A model generated the notes under the pieces. That model did not search any database and was not told where the DNA came from. It saw only the letters and a program-made list of their open reading frames with translations. A stretch of 64,000 bases of DNA. Origin: Prorocentrum cordatum (lineage: Eukaryota; Sar; Dinophyceae; Prorocentrales; Prorocentraceae). Position numbers and translations under genes: made by a program. Each line of letters opens with the position of its first letter. The first letter of the stretch is position 1. Location of the stretch: NCBI GenBank assembly GCA_963575745.1, contig CAUYUJ010001486.1, positions 1-64,000 of the forward strand, written 5' to 3'. Positions 31,968 to 42,480 of this stretch are shown piece after piece.

Positions 31968-32098
31968 TGGCATCGCCCGGACGTGTGCATGTTTCCTTCG
32001 GCGAGGGCCATCGAGGAGCATCCCTGATCATGTGGCGAAAACGCCACGCACGAAGCCGAAACCAGAACACAGGGGATGGACGTCCGAGCGATGCCAGG
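31968..32098. mobile_element. MITE-G copy
   Basis: TTGGCATCGCCCGGACGTGT at left and GGACGTCCGAGCGATGCCAG at right, the clearest inverted ends of the family. Confidence 0.8.
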
Positions 32099-32256
32099 TG
32101 GGTCGACGCCAGCAGCCCGTGGAGCACGGCCAGCAGCTGCCCGGCGGCGGCTTTCAGTAGTCGCTTCAGGTTCACGGCGGGCGCGCCGTGGAGCCTCGGC
32201 AGACGCGCGGTCATTGCCGGGAGGACCACCAGGAGGAATGCCAGCAACAGTTAGCC

Positions 32257-32419
32257 TCAAGTCGTGCGTGTCCCTCTACAGGAGGAACATTCAAAAACAG
32301 GCCCAGAATAGTCAGGGAACAATGTTCTTGAGTATGTTTGAGCATTGGTTGCGTATGTGTTGGATCATGCTTTATTTCTCGTCTAAAACCCGCCTGTAGG
32401 GGGACACATGCCCGACCTA
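32257..32419 (+). mobile_element. MITE-A copy
   Basis: TCAAGTCGTGCGTGTCCCTC at left and GGGGGACACATGCCCGACCT at right. Confidence 0.85.
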
Positions 32420-32508
32420 CAGTTCGCCCGAGGAACCCACTGTGTTCGATACCGTGCTTGCCCTTGCCAGGGCCTGGAGTCGGTGCAGGCTGCGGGCCAG
32501 CTCCCGCA

Positions 32509-32689
32509 TACAGTCGGGGCCCTGAAGAAGGAACCCTTCTGGTTGGGGAGGGGCTCCGCGTTCTTTACGTGTTTCACAGCTTGCCTCAGGTTTTCCTTAT
32601 GTTTTCGATAGGAAGTCGAAGTTTAACTTATGGAAAAAAGGGGCCTCGTTCCTTATTTAGGGTTCCTTAGGTCAACGCCCCGACTGTAG
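32509..32689. mobile_element. MITE-F copy
   Basis: TACAGTCGGGGCCCTGAAGA at left and GCCCCGACTGTA at right: outer 12 bp perfectly inverted. Ninety bp after a MITE-A. Confidence 0.87.
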
Positions 32690-32775
32690 GCCGTGGACTC
32701 GCGGCGTTCTTAACGCTGCTCTTGCCGTGGGCAGGGCCCAGAGGAGCTGGAGGAAGCTCTGCCGGAACACCATGG

Positions 32776-32820
32776 TCGTGAGGAGGAGGAGGAGGAGGAG
32801 GAGGAGGAGGAGGAGGAGGG
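32776..32820. repeat. GGA run
   Basis: Fourteen near-perfect GGA units. Confidence 0.95.
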
Positions 32821-33007
32821 GCAGCGACAGGGGGGAATAGGCATCGGGGGGGACGCATCGGCCTTCAATCGCCCACTCACATCGCCGAGAGGGCCCGCCC
32901 CGATAGCCCCGAGCTGCCCAGGGAGGTGCGCATTCGCTGTCGGGTGCTTTGACGATCGGCGATGCATCGCCGATGCCAATCCGATGCGTCCCCACCTGTT
33001 CAGAGAC

Positions 33008-33232
33008 CCGAATCATCAGGGGTAGTTAATTCGGATCAGGGCTAACTCGGGTTCGTTTTTCGAGAATCCGAACCCGAGTTGCCCTGGGCCCGAGTTACCC
33101 CGGATAACTCGGGCGTCTAGAGCCCCAAATCATCAGGGATAATTCGGGTCAGGGCTAACTCGGGTTCGTTTTTCGGGAATCCAAGCCCGAGTTACCCCGG
33201 GCCCGAGTTACCCCGTATAACTCGGGCGCCCA
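33008..33232. repeat. Two tandem ~117-bp fold-back units
   Basis: Each unit has AATCATCAGGG, then CTAACTCGGGTTCGTTTTTC, GGAATCC, and several CCCGAGTTACCCC segments inverted to ACTCGGGTT. Unit starts are at about 33009 and 33126. Confidence 0.8.
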
Positions 33233-33820
33233 ACCTGTGCCCATTCCCCCCCCTCGTTGCCCCTCACCAGAGGAGCTGGAGGAAGCAAGGTCTTCCGGAA
33301 CACCCTGGTCCACGTTGTGCCTTTTCTCAGCCACGCGTGGGGCCGGTGGGGGGGTTCTTAGAAGCACCCCTGCTTCTTATACAAGACGCGGGCCTGATCC
33401 GTGTAGGGCCAGCGCCTTCCAAGAAGCAGCCTCCTTCTGGCAAGCCTTCCCCTCTTCCCCCTACCCCCTCTGTGCGCGCCCCCAATTCTCAATGAGCCCC
33501 TCGTCCAATCCGGAGCGCAACCTGGAGGGCGGCGCCAAGGCGCGTTGGCCTGCAGCCCCGATGACCCAGGCTGTCAAGCGCGCGCAGGAGGGCCTGTACC
33601 GCGCGCGCCTGCGCCCTGACAGCTTGGGCGCGGCGCTCAGCAGCGGCGGGGCGAGGACGAAGAGGACGACCATCGACAAGCCTCGGAGCCATGGCAGCAA
33701 GAGGAAAAACACCGGTGGGAAGCGGCCCCGGGGGGGTGGCGGGGGGGGGCGGGGCAGAAGCAGCCGGGCCGCCCGGCGCGAGCTCGCGTCAGGAAGGGGA
33801 CGGGCTGAGCCAACTCTGGA

Positions 33821-33886
33821 GGAGGAGGAGGAGGAGGAGGAGGAGGACGAGGAAGAGGAGGAGGAGAAGAAGGAGGAGGAGGACCA
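33821..33886. repeat. GGA run ahead of the satellite segment
   Basis: GGA with GAAGAGG variants, in the same position relative to the 0.9-kb segment as the GGA run at 10253. Confidence 0.9.
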
Positions 33887-34850
33887 GTGTAAACCAAATT
33901 GTCATCAACGTTGTTGGAATTAGCCCTCCCTCCAAGCTCCCTCTTCATAGGCCCCTACAGCGGTCCATTTCCATTGAGGGAACTGCCTCGTTGGAAGACG
34001 CCCTTGAAGACCCTGAAGCATGCCAAAATATGGTCTTCGGGATTTCAACGCAACGGATCAACCTGCTTGCTGCGTCTTGACGATCTTGAACCGTGCCAGA
34101 GAGCACTTCTGGGGAATTTCAACACCGCGGATCAATATACCTGTTGCACCCGCAGAATCCTGACTCTCTCCATTACACAATTCTTGGTACGCTGATCATG
34201 GGATTCCGTTAAACTCTTCCAAATGTTATAAAGTAATGTGCGTGGCGCTAAGACCAGAGCCACACTTTGGAAGCCACCCGCCCTCAATCCGTGAATTCTT
34301 GCAAATTTCCAGAACGAATGTGCGCGACGCTAAATCGAGAGCCACATTTTGAAAACCACCCGCCGTCAATCCGTGAAACCCTTGCAATGTTTTGAACGAA
34401 TGCGCGTGGCGCTATGTCGAGAGCCACATTTTGAAAACGACCCGTCCGCAATCCGCGAAACTCGTGTAATTTGGTAATACGTGTGTGTATATATACACAC
34501 ACGCAAAACGAGTGTGCGCGGCGCTAAAGCGAGAGCCATATGTTGAAAACCACCCGCCCTCAATCCGTGAATCTTTAGCAATTGTTCAAAGCGGATGTGC
34601 ACGGCGCTAATGCGAGAGCCACATTTTGAAAACGGCACGCCCTCAATCCGTGAAGTCCTCGCAAATGTTTAACACGAACATGCGTGACGCTATAGCAAAA
34701 GTAACATTTTGAAACCGACCCGCCCTCCATTTGTGAAGCTGTTGCCAATGTGCAAGCTGCAGATTCATAAATGGTGCGGAGGTCTCAGGCGAGACGCCCA
34801 GACCGCCCTAAAAATTAGCCTCGGGGTGCGACAGGGAGAAATTCTAGACG
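33877..34850. repeat. 0.9-kb dispersed segment with ~82-bp satellite, copy 2
   Basis: Collinear with 10253-11145 from GGACCAGTGTAAACC to GGGGTGCGACAGGGAG. Six satellite units start at about 34238, 34320, 34400, 34515, 34594 and 34680. The 34400-34515 unit is longer because it holds a GTGTGTATATATACACACAC insertion. Confidence 0.85.
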
Positions 34851-34973
34851 CTTCGCGTATCCCCACCAGCCCGTCCAGAAATGAGCCCCAGGGGAGTGGA
34901 GGTGATGAGGGAAGCGGGGGAGCATGCAGAAGAACAAAGAGCGGGTTAAGCCGCCATACGCCCCAAGAGGGGG

Positions 34974-35206
34974 AGGATGTAGGAGGAGTCGTCGTCGTCG
35001 GAGTAGGAGGAGGAAGACGAGGAGCAGGAGGAGGAGAGGAGGAGGAGGAGGAGCAGGAGGAGGAGGAGGAGGAAGATGAGGAGGAGGAGATGGAGGAGGT
35101 TGAGGACGAGGAGGACGAGAAGGAGGAGGAGGAGGAGGAGGAGGAGGAGGAGGAGGGGGAGGGGGAGGAGGGAGGAGGAAGAAAAAGAGGAGGAGGAGGA
35201 GGACAA
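34974..35206. repeat. GGA/GTC-containing purine tract
   Basis: Starts GTCGTCGTC, then GGA-rich with GACGAGGAC variants. Confidence 0.9.
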
Positions 35207-35214
35207 TGGCGAGC

Positions 35215-36225
35215 TTGGGGGCCTCTTGGGCCGTCTTTGGAGCCTCTTGGCGGTCCCGGGGGCCTCTTGCGTATCTCGGGGAGCTTCTTGTGGCCTTTTG
35301 GGAGTCTCTTGGAGGCCTCTTGGAGGCTTCTTAGGGGCCTCTTGGGGCCTCTTGGGGCATTCTTGGGGCGCTCTTGGGGCGCTCTTGGGAGCCTTCGAGG
35401 CGCTCTTGGGGCCATCTTGGAGGAGATCTATCAAAGAAGGGGGGGTCCTCAATTAGCGCTGCCCCTCTAGAGTGCCTCGAATCGCTTCTTGGGCCCTTCT
35501 TGAGGCCAAAATCTTTCCAAAACCTAGGTAAAATCAATGTTTTGTGTTTTCTCGCCTTTTCGCTCTTGGAGCCGTCTTGGGCCGTCTTGGGAGCCTCTTG
35601 GGCCTCTTGGAGGTCTCTTGGGAGCCTTTTGGAGGCCTCTTGGGCGCCTCTTGGGGCCTCTTGGGGCGCTCTTGGGGCGCTCTTGGGGCGCTCTTGGGAG
35701 CCTTCGGGGCGCTCTTGGGGCCATCTTGGAGGAGATCGATCAAAGAAGAGGGGGTCCCCAATTAGCGTTGCCCCTCTAGAGTGCCTCGAGTCGCCTCTTG
35801 GGCCCCCCAAGAGGCCAAAATCCTTCCAAAACCTAGGTAAAATCATTGTTTGTTGCTTTCTCGCCTTTTCGCTCTTGGAGCCGTCTTGGGCCATCTTGAA
35901 CTCTCTTGGGGCCTCTTGGGGGTCTCTTGGCAGCCTCTTAGAGGCTTCTTGGGGGCCTCTTGGGGTCTCTCGGGGCCCTCTTGGGGCGCTCTTGGGGCGC
36001 TCTTGGGAGCCTTCGGGGCGCTCTTGGGGCCATCTTGGAGGAGATCTATCAAAGAAGGGGGGAGCTCCAATTAGGGTTGCCCCTCTAGAGTGCCTCGAAG
36101 CGCCTCTTGGGCCCCCCCAAGAGGCCAAAATCCTTCCAAAACCTAGGTAGAATCAATGTTTTGTGCTTTCTCGCTTTTTCGCTCTTGGAGCCGTCTTGAG
36201 CCATCTTGGGCGCCCTGACACCTCG
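35215..36225. repeat. CTTGGGGGCCTC minisatellite organised in 309-bp tandem units
   Basis: Three higher-order units. GAGATCKATCAAAGAAG begins at 35423, 35732 and 36041, i.e. exactly 309 bp apart twice. Each unit has a non-minisatellite part (GTTGCCCCTCTAGAGTGCCT, CCAAAATCCTTCCAAAACCT, GTAAAATCA) followed by GCTCTTGGAGCCGTCTTGG and 10-12 short units. Confidence 0.92.
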
Positions 36226-36229
36226 CGAG

Positions 36230-36355
36230 ACGCCTCGTCCAGGTCAGTGGGGAGGGGTAAGGGGAGGGGTAAACCCCTCCCCGAAGGGAAAGAAGGGGGG
36301 TTGGCAGAGGAAACTCCCTAGACCACCTACGCCCTAAAGGGCTGGTGGGATTATT
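36230..36355. repeat. Dispersed ~125-bp repeat, copy 1
   Basis: AGGGGAGGGGTAAACCCCTC then CCCGAAGGGAA, TTAGACC-like ACCACCTACG, and AAAGGGCTGGTGGGATT. Matches 48905-49035; a shorter relative is CCCCATCCCCGAAGGGGAA at 2800. Confidence 0.72.
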
Positions 36356-36368
36356 GCTAATGAAAAGG

Positions 36369-36600
36369 AATGGAGGAGGAGCAGGAGGAGGAGGAGGAGG
36401 AGGAAGACGAGGAGGAGGAGGAGGAGGAGGGGAAGGGGGGAAGGGGGATGGGGAGGGGGAGGAGGGGGAGGAAGGAGAGGAGGAAACAGAGGCGGACAGA
36501 GAGGAGAAACGGGAGGAGGAGGAGGAGGATGAGGAGGACGAGAAGGAGGAGGTGCATAAGAAGGGAGGAGGAGGAGGTGGAGGAGGATCCGGGGGAGGAG
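36369..36600. repeat. GGA-rich tract
   Basis: Purine tract; it directly follows GGAATGGAGGAGGAG, the same junction as at 11155. Confidence 0.92.
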
Positions 36601-36742
36601 CGATTGGAGGAAATGCGCAGTTGTTTTGCGACGCGCCCCCTCCCCCCCCCCAAGTGATCTATCTCTACGGCCTCCTCCCAGGGGAGGGAGCGGGAGAGAG
36701 AGAGAGAGAGAGAGATGGAGTTGTGTTGTTCAAGGAATTCGC

Positions 36743-36910
36743 AGCATAACCAACACTTTGGGAGGTCCGCGCGGATTGCTCGGATCTGCACTGGCCCCCT
36801 CGCCCAGGCGCGGCGCCTCGGGCACCGCTTCTGGCGCTCTCCGCGCGCCATGCGAGGGGGGGCCATCGCCGACCGAAGATCCGCGCGGACATCCGAACGC
36901 TTATAGTTCT
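36743..36910. mobile_element. MITE-C copy, diverged
   Basis: CATAACCAACACTTTGGGAG at left; GGTCCGCGCGGAT against ATCCGCGCGGACA; inner GCGCTCTCCGCGCGCCATG. Confidence 0.72.
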
Positions 36911-37009
36911 GGCCGTCTTCTCCTGTTCGAAATTGTTCGAACAGCACCTCTCAGGTCGTGTGTGTGTTTGTTAGATGAGGCCGGCCGTTTTTACATTGGT
37001 AGTTGTTTC

Positions 37010-37960
37010 GTCTCTCTCTCTCTCTTTCTCGATGCATCTATATAGGTGCGCAGGGGTATGCATCTATGTATGTATATTCGTATATGCATATGTATATGGG
37101 CATGGGTGTGTAGCTGAAGTTGTAGATGCATGCATGTATGCATGCCTGGTGTATTTAAGTAGGTGTGTAAGTATGTATGCATGCATGCATGTATAGGTAT
37201 ATGTGTATGTGTGCATGTAGGCGTGTATATGAATGTATGTATACGTGTTTGTATGCATGTATGTCAGTGTATGAGTGTGTATGCAAGTGTGTACGTTTGT
37301 GTGTTTGTGTGTATGTTTGTGCGTATGTGTGTATGCATGTATGTGTGTATGTATGTATGCGTGTAGGTGTGTATGAATGTATCTGTGTAAATATGTATGA
37401 GCGTATGCATGCAAGTGTGTGTATGTGTAGGTTTATGTGCGTATGTTTGTGTATGTGTATGTATGGATGTGTCGACGTTGTTGTTTGTTTGGATGTACGT
37501 GTGCATGTCTGTGTGGATGTGTGTATGCACGTACATGTGCACGTGTGTATGGATTAATGCATGCATGTATGCGCGCATGTATGTATGACTGTCTATATGT
37601 ATGCATGGAAGTATGCATGCATGCATGGATATAGATGTAGGTATGGATGTGACTGTACGTATTTATGTATGTATGCGTGTATGTATCCATGCATGCATGC
37701 ATGTATGCATGCATGTGCGTATGCATGTATGCATGTACGCGCAGATGTGTATGTAGGTAGGTAGTTAGGTAGGTAGGTCGGTAGGTAGGTAGGTAGGTAG
37801 GTAGGTATGGATGCATGTATGGCTGGATGGATGCATGTGTGTTTGTGCATATGTGTGGCATGCATGCATGAGTTTATGTATGTATGTATGTATGTATGTA
37901 TGTATGTATGCATGTATGTATACATGTATGTATGTGCACATGTATAAAGACATACCTATA
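37010..37960. repeat. GTAT/GCAT tetranucleotide-type array
   Basis: About 0.95 kb of degenerate TGTATGCATG units, with a GTAG-rich section (37750-37807) and a pure TGTA section (37875-37935). Both strands give Cys/Met- or His/Thr-rich open frames that are not genes. Confidence 0.93.
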
Positions 37961-38024
37961 TAATGGCTCTCGGACCATTTCACCACCGTGCCTGGGTCGT
38001 AGGTGCGAAGCCTATTGGATGTTC

Positions 38025-38602
38025 TTTAGGATCTCTTGGGAAGCCACTCGGGGGCCTCTTGGAGGCAGTTTGGAGGCCTCCGCGGGGCCGTTCTGGTGCC
38101 TCTCAGCGCCTCTTTTGGGTCTTTGGGGGGCCTCTTGAGGCCTCGGGGGGTCCTCTTGGGGGCCCGTTGGAGCCTCGTGGGCGCCTCTTAGGGCCTCCTG
38201 GGGGTTTCTTTGGGCGGGAGGCTTGGATGTTCGGCTCGTGTTCCCTCTCTTGGGCCCATTGGGGGCAGTCTTGGGGGCCCTCTTGGCCCGTCTTCGGCGC
38301 CTCTTGGGCCGTCTTGGGGCGCTCTTAGTCCGTCGTGGGTCCTCTCGGAGACCTCTTGGACCGCTTTGGGGTGGTCTTGGGGGCCTCTTGGGCCGTCTTG
38401 GAGCGTCAAAAAGCTGAAACGGCGAGAACGCTACCATCCGTCAAACACCTATGGGAAACCACTGAGTGTGGCTTCTTGGGACCCTCTTGGGAGGCCTCTT
38501 GGAGGCCTCTGGGGGCGCCGTGGCGGCCTCCTGGGCCGTCCTGGGTGGGGCCTCCTCTTCCTCCTCCTCCTCCTCCTCCTCCTCCTCCTCCTCCTCCTCA
38601 CA
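38025..38602. repeat. CTTGGGGGCCTC minisatellite ending in TCC run
   Basis: About 500 bp of short units with GCCGTCTTGGGGC variants, then (CCT)n at 38556-38600. Confidence 0.87.
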
Positions 38603-39014
38603 TCCCTCCCTTGGCTCATTCGCTCCCTCGTGCCCAGATCCCCCCCCAAAACTCTTTCACGGGGACTCCCTCCTTCCGGGCCCACTGTCAGCTCCCGTCC
38701 GCTTTCTCTGCGGCGGTTCGTATTCAGCCTGGGCCTGCCTGAGATTGTGGTGGCCGGTGGGGGGGCCTTTCGGGAAGCCGCTGGGGGGTTCCGCGGCGAC
38801 CCCTGGAGGCGCGTCCGAGGACTGGAGGGCGACCGTCGCCGTCGACTGAGAGTCAGATCCAGACCTCCCCATCGGATCTGGGCGTCGGAGAGCTCGCCAC
38901 GGGCCGCCAGGGAATCACCCCAGGGCCTCCAAATTTGGAGGGAGGGTCCCAGAATGCGTTCGACTTGGAATGGCATGAGCTTTTTTCATGGGGGATCGTT
39001 GCCCGGCAGGCCGA

Positions 39015-39150
39015 ATTAGGCGAGTATCAATCGCCCCACAGCCCTCCAAAACGCTTTCGGAGCGTGTCAGGGCGTTCTGTAACTGCCCCGGCGCCCGATG
39101 CGTCCTCCAGACTCACAGCAGCTCTTTGACTTCGCCCTGCGACCTGCGAC
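39015..39150. repeat. MITE-H copy, diverged
   Basis: GGCGAGTATCAATCGC, TTTCGGAGCGT, GGCGCCCGATGCGTCCTCCA. Confidence 0.6.
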
Positions 39151-39514
39151 GTCTCCGGCACTGCATGCAGGAGGGTAAGGTTCGGGGGCGGAGAAGAGGG
39201 GGGTGATGACTAGGGGGGGGAATATCATGGCGTGGGCCATGATACCTCCCCAGATTTCATGGCGCCTCTTCTGATTTGAATTGCGTCCCTGGCCCCCCCC
39301 CGCTGGGCCGCGCACATGCCGCCGGTCATGATCTGCACCCCTCCCCTCTTGGATGCCCCCCTCTTGGCCGCTCCCAAAAGGTGGCTCACGACGTCAGAGA
39401 TCTGCAGAGCTCGCGACGGAGTTGTCGTCGGCTCCCGCGCGGCGTAGCAGATCGAAGGGGCCCCTTTGTGGCGGTGTGCGTTGGCGAGCCCGCGCCACTG
39501 TCACGGGGCCTCGT

Positions 39515-39717
39515 GGCTCGTGGCCTGCCCCTCTACAGGAGGAAGATTCAAAACTAGTTTAATCAAATAATTGTTGACAGTATTCAAAAGAGGAGGAGGA
39601 AGATTCAAAAGAGGAGGAGGAATATTCGTGTATTATTCTTGACATTGTTTGAACATGTTTTGGCTATTTCTTATTTGTCGTCCAACATCCGCCTGGAGGG
39701 GGACATGCCCGACCTAA
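39515..39717 (+). mobile_element. MITE-A copy with internal duplication
   Basis: TGGCCTGCCCCTCTACAGGA at left, CCGCCTGGAGGGGGACATGC then CCGACCTAAC at right. The segment GATTCAAAAGAGGAGGAGGA is present twice in tandem (around 39585-39630). Confidence 0.82.
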
Positions 39718-40011
39718 CTCTAGTCCAGCTGGAACCCAAGGCTCCCGACCTGGGCCTGAGCACATGGAGTTCGTGGAGCGCGCCGCATCGCCTATACAAA
39801 GTCGAAAGTCGATGGGACGCGGTCTGGAGACCGAGTTGCTCTATCCCGTCGTCGGCGATGCATCGGTGACGCGGTGTGATTGTCCGAAGCCATCCGTTCT
39901 GGCCTAATTTGAGCGGCTTTACTGGACGCGCCACCCTACGAGCAGCACACAGTATGGTGCAACGATGGGAGGGATGACCTTGCGTGAAAATTCAGCACTC
40001 AGGGAGACGGC

Positions 40012-40012
40012 A

Positions 40013-40047
<35 letters not shown>

Positions 40048-40135
40048 CTCTAGTATGCTCTCTCTTTTGTTGATCTCTCTCCCTCTCTCTCCCTTACACA
40101 CACACACTCTCTCTCTCTTTCTCTCTCGCTCCCTC
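40012..40135. repeat. CT microsatellite
   Basis: CT runs with a CACACACA patch at 40096. Confidence 0.92.
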
Positions 40136-40314
40136 CCGCCCGCTGTCCCTCGAACCATCTCTCGTTCATCCTGCTCCACGTCTGAGCTTCACGTGCCCTG
40201 TGGCCTGTCGTAGTCGCTCGTCGTGCTCTCCCATCGCCCGCTTCATCTTGTCGCGCTGTCGCGCCATTTCTGGGACCCCATCTCGCCGCGCCTCACCCCA
40301 GCTGCGCCTGGGAG

Positions 40315-40370
40315 GATGCCGCTGGAGTCTGTGCAGAAGGCGTTCGAGATGGCGGCCGGGTACTCCGAAG
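40315..40370 (+). CDS. Zinc-type medium-chain dehydrogenase, exon 6 of 6 seen
   Basis: Starts with the G that completes the split Arg codon, then MPLESVQKAFEMAAGYSE. This matches the C-terminal THRFPLE-(V)QEAFE(L)-Y-(D/E)GVVK segment of zinc-type polyol dehydrogenases, where the AFE helix packs on the catalytic domain. The acceptor is CGCCTGGGAG; the stronger-looking CACCCCAG 14 bases upstream would leave no AGGA match and add residues the family lacks. The exon probably ends GAAG|GCGTGC (GC donor), leaving the final GVVK-V stretch and stop codon in an exon not found in the window. Confidence 0.72.
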
Positions 40371-40744
40371 GCGTGCCACGGCGGCGCTGCAGGGGCCCGC
40401 GTGTTGCCAGATGCCGGGAGCTCCTAGAGTTTCTCTACGGGGACTCTGTGGGTGCAGGGACCATCTCGTTTGGTGGCAACCCTTGGGAGGTTGAATTCGG
40501 CATCCCCTCTGCTGCATCCGTGGTTCATCCAGGGCTCAATCTATCCAAATCTAGTTTTCCGGTCCCTTTAATCGGGCCTGGTAGGTAGCCCTTCATCCGT
40601 CTTGCAGTACGAAGACCGCCCAGGAGTTCCCTCCGAAATCTCGGTGGCCCCCAGGTACCCTCAGCTGGGCTTCCTGCACGTAACGACTATAGACACAGCG
40701 CCATGGAGAAGATAGAGGCCGGGCTGCTCCGCGCCTTCTCCCAC

Positions 40745-41455
40745 GGGCGTTGTGGTTTGCGAGGGCGCTGTGGTTCACGCATGCAGCGTGGTGCAGACCG
40801 TCGCTGTGTTGCGCACGGCTGCTGCGGTGTACGCAGGCGCTGTGGTGTGTGCCAGCGCGGTGCTGCACGCGGGCACCGTGGTGTGCACCGACGCGGTGCT
40901 GCACGCGGCTGCTGTGGTGTGCGCTGGCGCTGTGGCGCACGCGTGTAGAATCCTCGGGCGCTCCACTTTCCATAGGGACTCCTGTGAACCATGTATTCAA
41001 CACACATTCTTTTCTGTGCAATTCAGAGGCGCCCCACTTTCCATCGGGATTGGCGTATCAAGCAAAGATGTTCTGTGGAATCCAGAGGCGCTTCATTTTC
41101 CACTGGGTTTCCTTCAATCATGCTATTCTAGATAATGGGTGTCTGTGGAATCCAGGAGCGCAATCTTCTATTACATCATATTGGTAGTATGTGGAATCCT
41201 ATGGTGATCTAGTTTCACGGTGCTGGCGTTCTGGTGCACGCAGGCAATGCGGTGTACACGGGCGCTTTAGCGCACACAGTTGCTGCAGCATACACAGGCA
41301 CTGCGGTGTGCAAGGACGACTTGGTGTTGCAGTGCACGCGGCTGCTGTGGTGTACGGAGGCACTGTGGTGTGCACACAGGTGGCACTGTGCTGCACGCAG
41401 GCATTGGGCATTTTCGTGTACACAGGGAGTGCGGTGCACACAGGCGATTGATGCG
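40745..41455. repeat. GTGCTGCACGCGG minisatellite in two arrays around a ~73-bp repeat
   Basis: 15-bp-like degenerate units (GCTGTGGTGTGCGC, GGTGCTGCACGCGG) at 40745-40945 and 41215-41455. Between them, CTGTGGAATCCAGAGGCGC and CCACTTTCCAT recur at 40958, 41031 and 41087. Confidence 0.82.
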
Positions 41456-41569
41456 CCGGTGGCTCGGACGCACCCTGGCGGGCGCACGCCGCGGCTGCCG
41501 TTACCGTTACCCTCCCGCCCGACCCCCCCTCCAGGTAACGGCCGTTACCAGGGACAGAAAACTAAAACG

Positions 41570-42480
41570 GTCACCTTTGGGGCCTCTTTGGGCCGACTTG
41601 GGGCCCTTTTGGGGTACTCCAGGGCCGTCTTGGAGGCCCTCCAGGGCGTCTTGGAGGGCTCTTAGGCCGTCTTAGCGCCCTCGTGGGGCCACCTTGAGGG
41701 CCTCTTGTGCCGTTCTGGGGCCATCTTGGATGCCTCTTGGGCGATCTTGGGGCGATCTTTAGGGCCTCTTGGGCCGTCTCGGGCCGTCGGGAGGCCGAAA
41801 AGAAGCAACTGCCAAACACCCTTCAAAAACCTAGAAAAAAATCAATGAGTTTGGCATCTTCGGGCCTTCCTGACCTCTGGGAGATCTCGTGGGATCTTGG
41901 AGGCCTCTGGGGCCGCCTTGGCGGCCTCTTGGAGGCGGCCTCTGAGGTCGTTTTAGAGGCGTCTGGGGCGACTTTGGAAGCATCTTGGTCTCTCTTAGGC
42001 CATCTTCGAGGCCATCTTGGACCATCTTCAGCGCACTTGGAGGCCATCTTGGCCGTCTTGGAGGCCAGCGTGGGCCATCTTGGAGCCATCTGGACCGGGA
42101 ACACCTTTGGAACCACCTCGCCAGCAGCCTTCCGCGTGGCCGGCGGGACGGGCCGCAGCCCCAGGGGAGAGTTTGTTGTAAAAGAACCAAAACCAAACCG
42201 TAAGAAGTTCAGCACGCCACCCCTGTGATAAATCAACGGGGGGCGGCGGATCGACTGGTCTTCGGCTCATTTTGCCCCCGCGCATGGTCGTGGACAAGAG
42301 GCATCTGTGATGCATAGTGGAGCCTCTCGGGGTGCCTCTCGTGGACCTGTCCTTTGTGCGCCTGTCGGGGCCTCATGGGGTGCCTCTTGGGGGGCCCAGG
42401 TCGGGGGGTCTCTCGGGGGCCTCGTGGAGCCTCACGGATGGGAGCGTATTGGAAGCCTCTGGGGGGGCCATCTGGGCGCT
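41570..42480. repeat. CTTGGGGCC minisatellite arrays
   Basis: 41570-41800 and 41870-42110 (GCCATCTTGGAGGCC-rich), and 42300-42480 (GTGCCTCTCGGGG-rich). The CTTCAAAAACCTAGAAAAAA patch at 41820 corresponds to the spacer of the 309-bp unit. Confidence 0.82.

Larger units (their letters stand above)
30855..40314 (+). other. Intron 5 of the dehydrogenase gene (9.5 kb)
   Basis: GA...AG intron. It contains MITE-A, -C, -F, -G and -H copies, the second satellite segment, the 309-bp tandem array and a 0.9-kb GTAT-type array. 31440-31960 (with a short GGC run at about 31690), 32830-33000, 33240-33820 and 38620-39000 show no supported feature. An open frame from ATG 33492 is not recognisable and was left out. 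Confidence 0.65.

Noticed and set aside
33492-33860. Frame beginning MSPSSNPERNLEGG as a gene start
   Set aside because: It runs straight into a Gly/Glu simple repeat, has no recognisable domain, and lies within intron 5 on the same strand.
35215-36225. SWGPLGASW-type repeat proteins from the minisatellite
   Set aside because: Similar repeat peptides appear in all frames and on both strands of every array, as expected from the DNA repeat itself.
37030-37960. Cys/His-rich frames suggesting zinc-finger or metallothionein-like proteins
   Set aside because: They arise from the GTAT/GCAT array on both strands.
40371-40588. ISFGGNPWEVEFGIPSA as a reverse transcriptase motif
   Set aside because: It continues from exon 6 by chance readthrough; the conserved G-PQG-PLS and YxDD motifs are absent.
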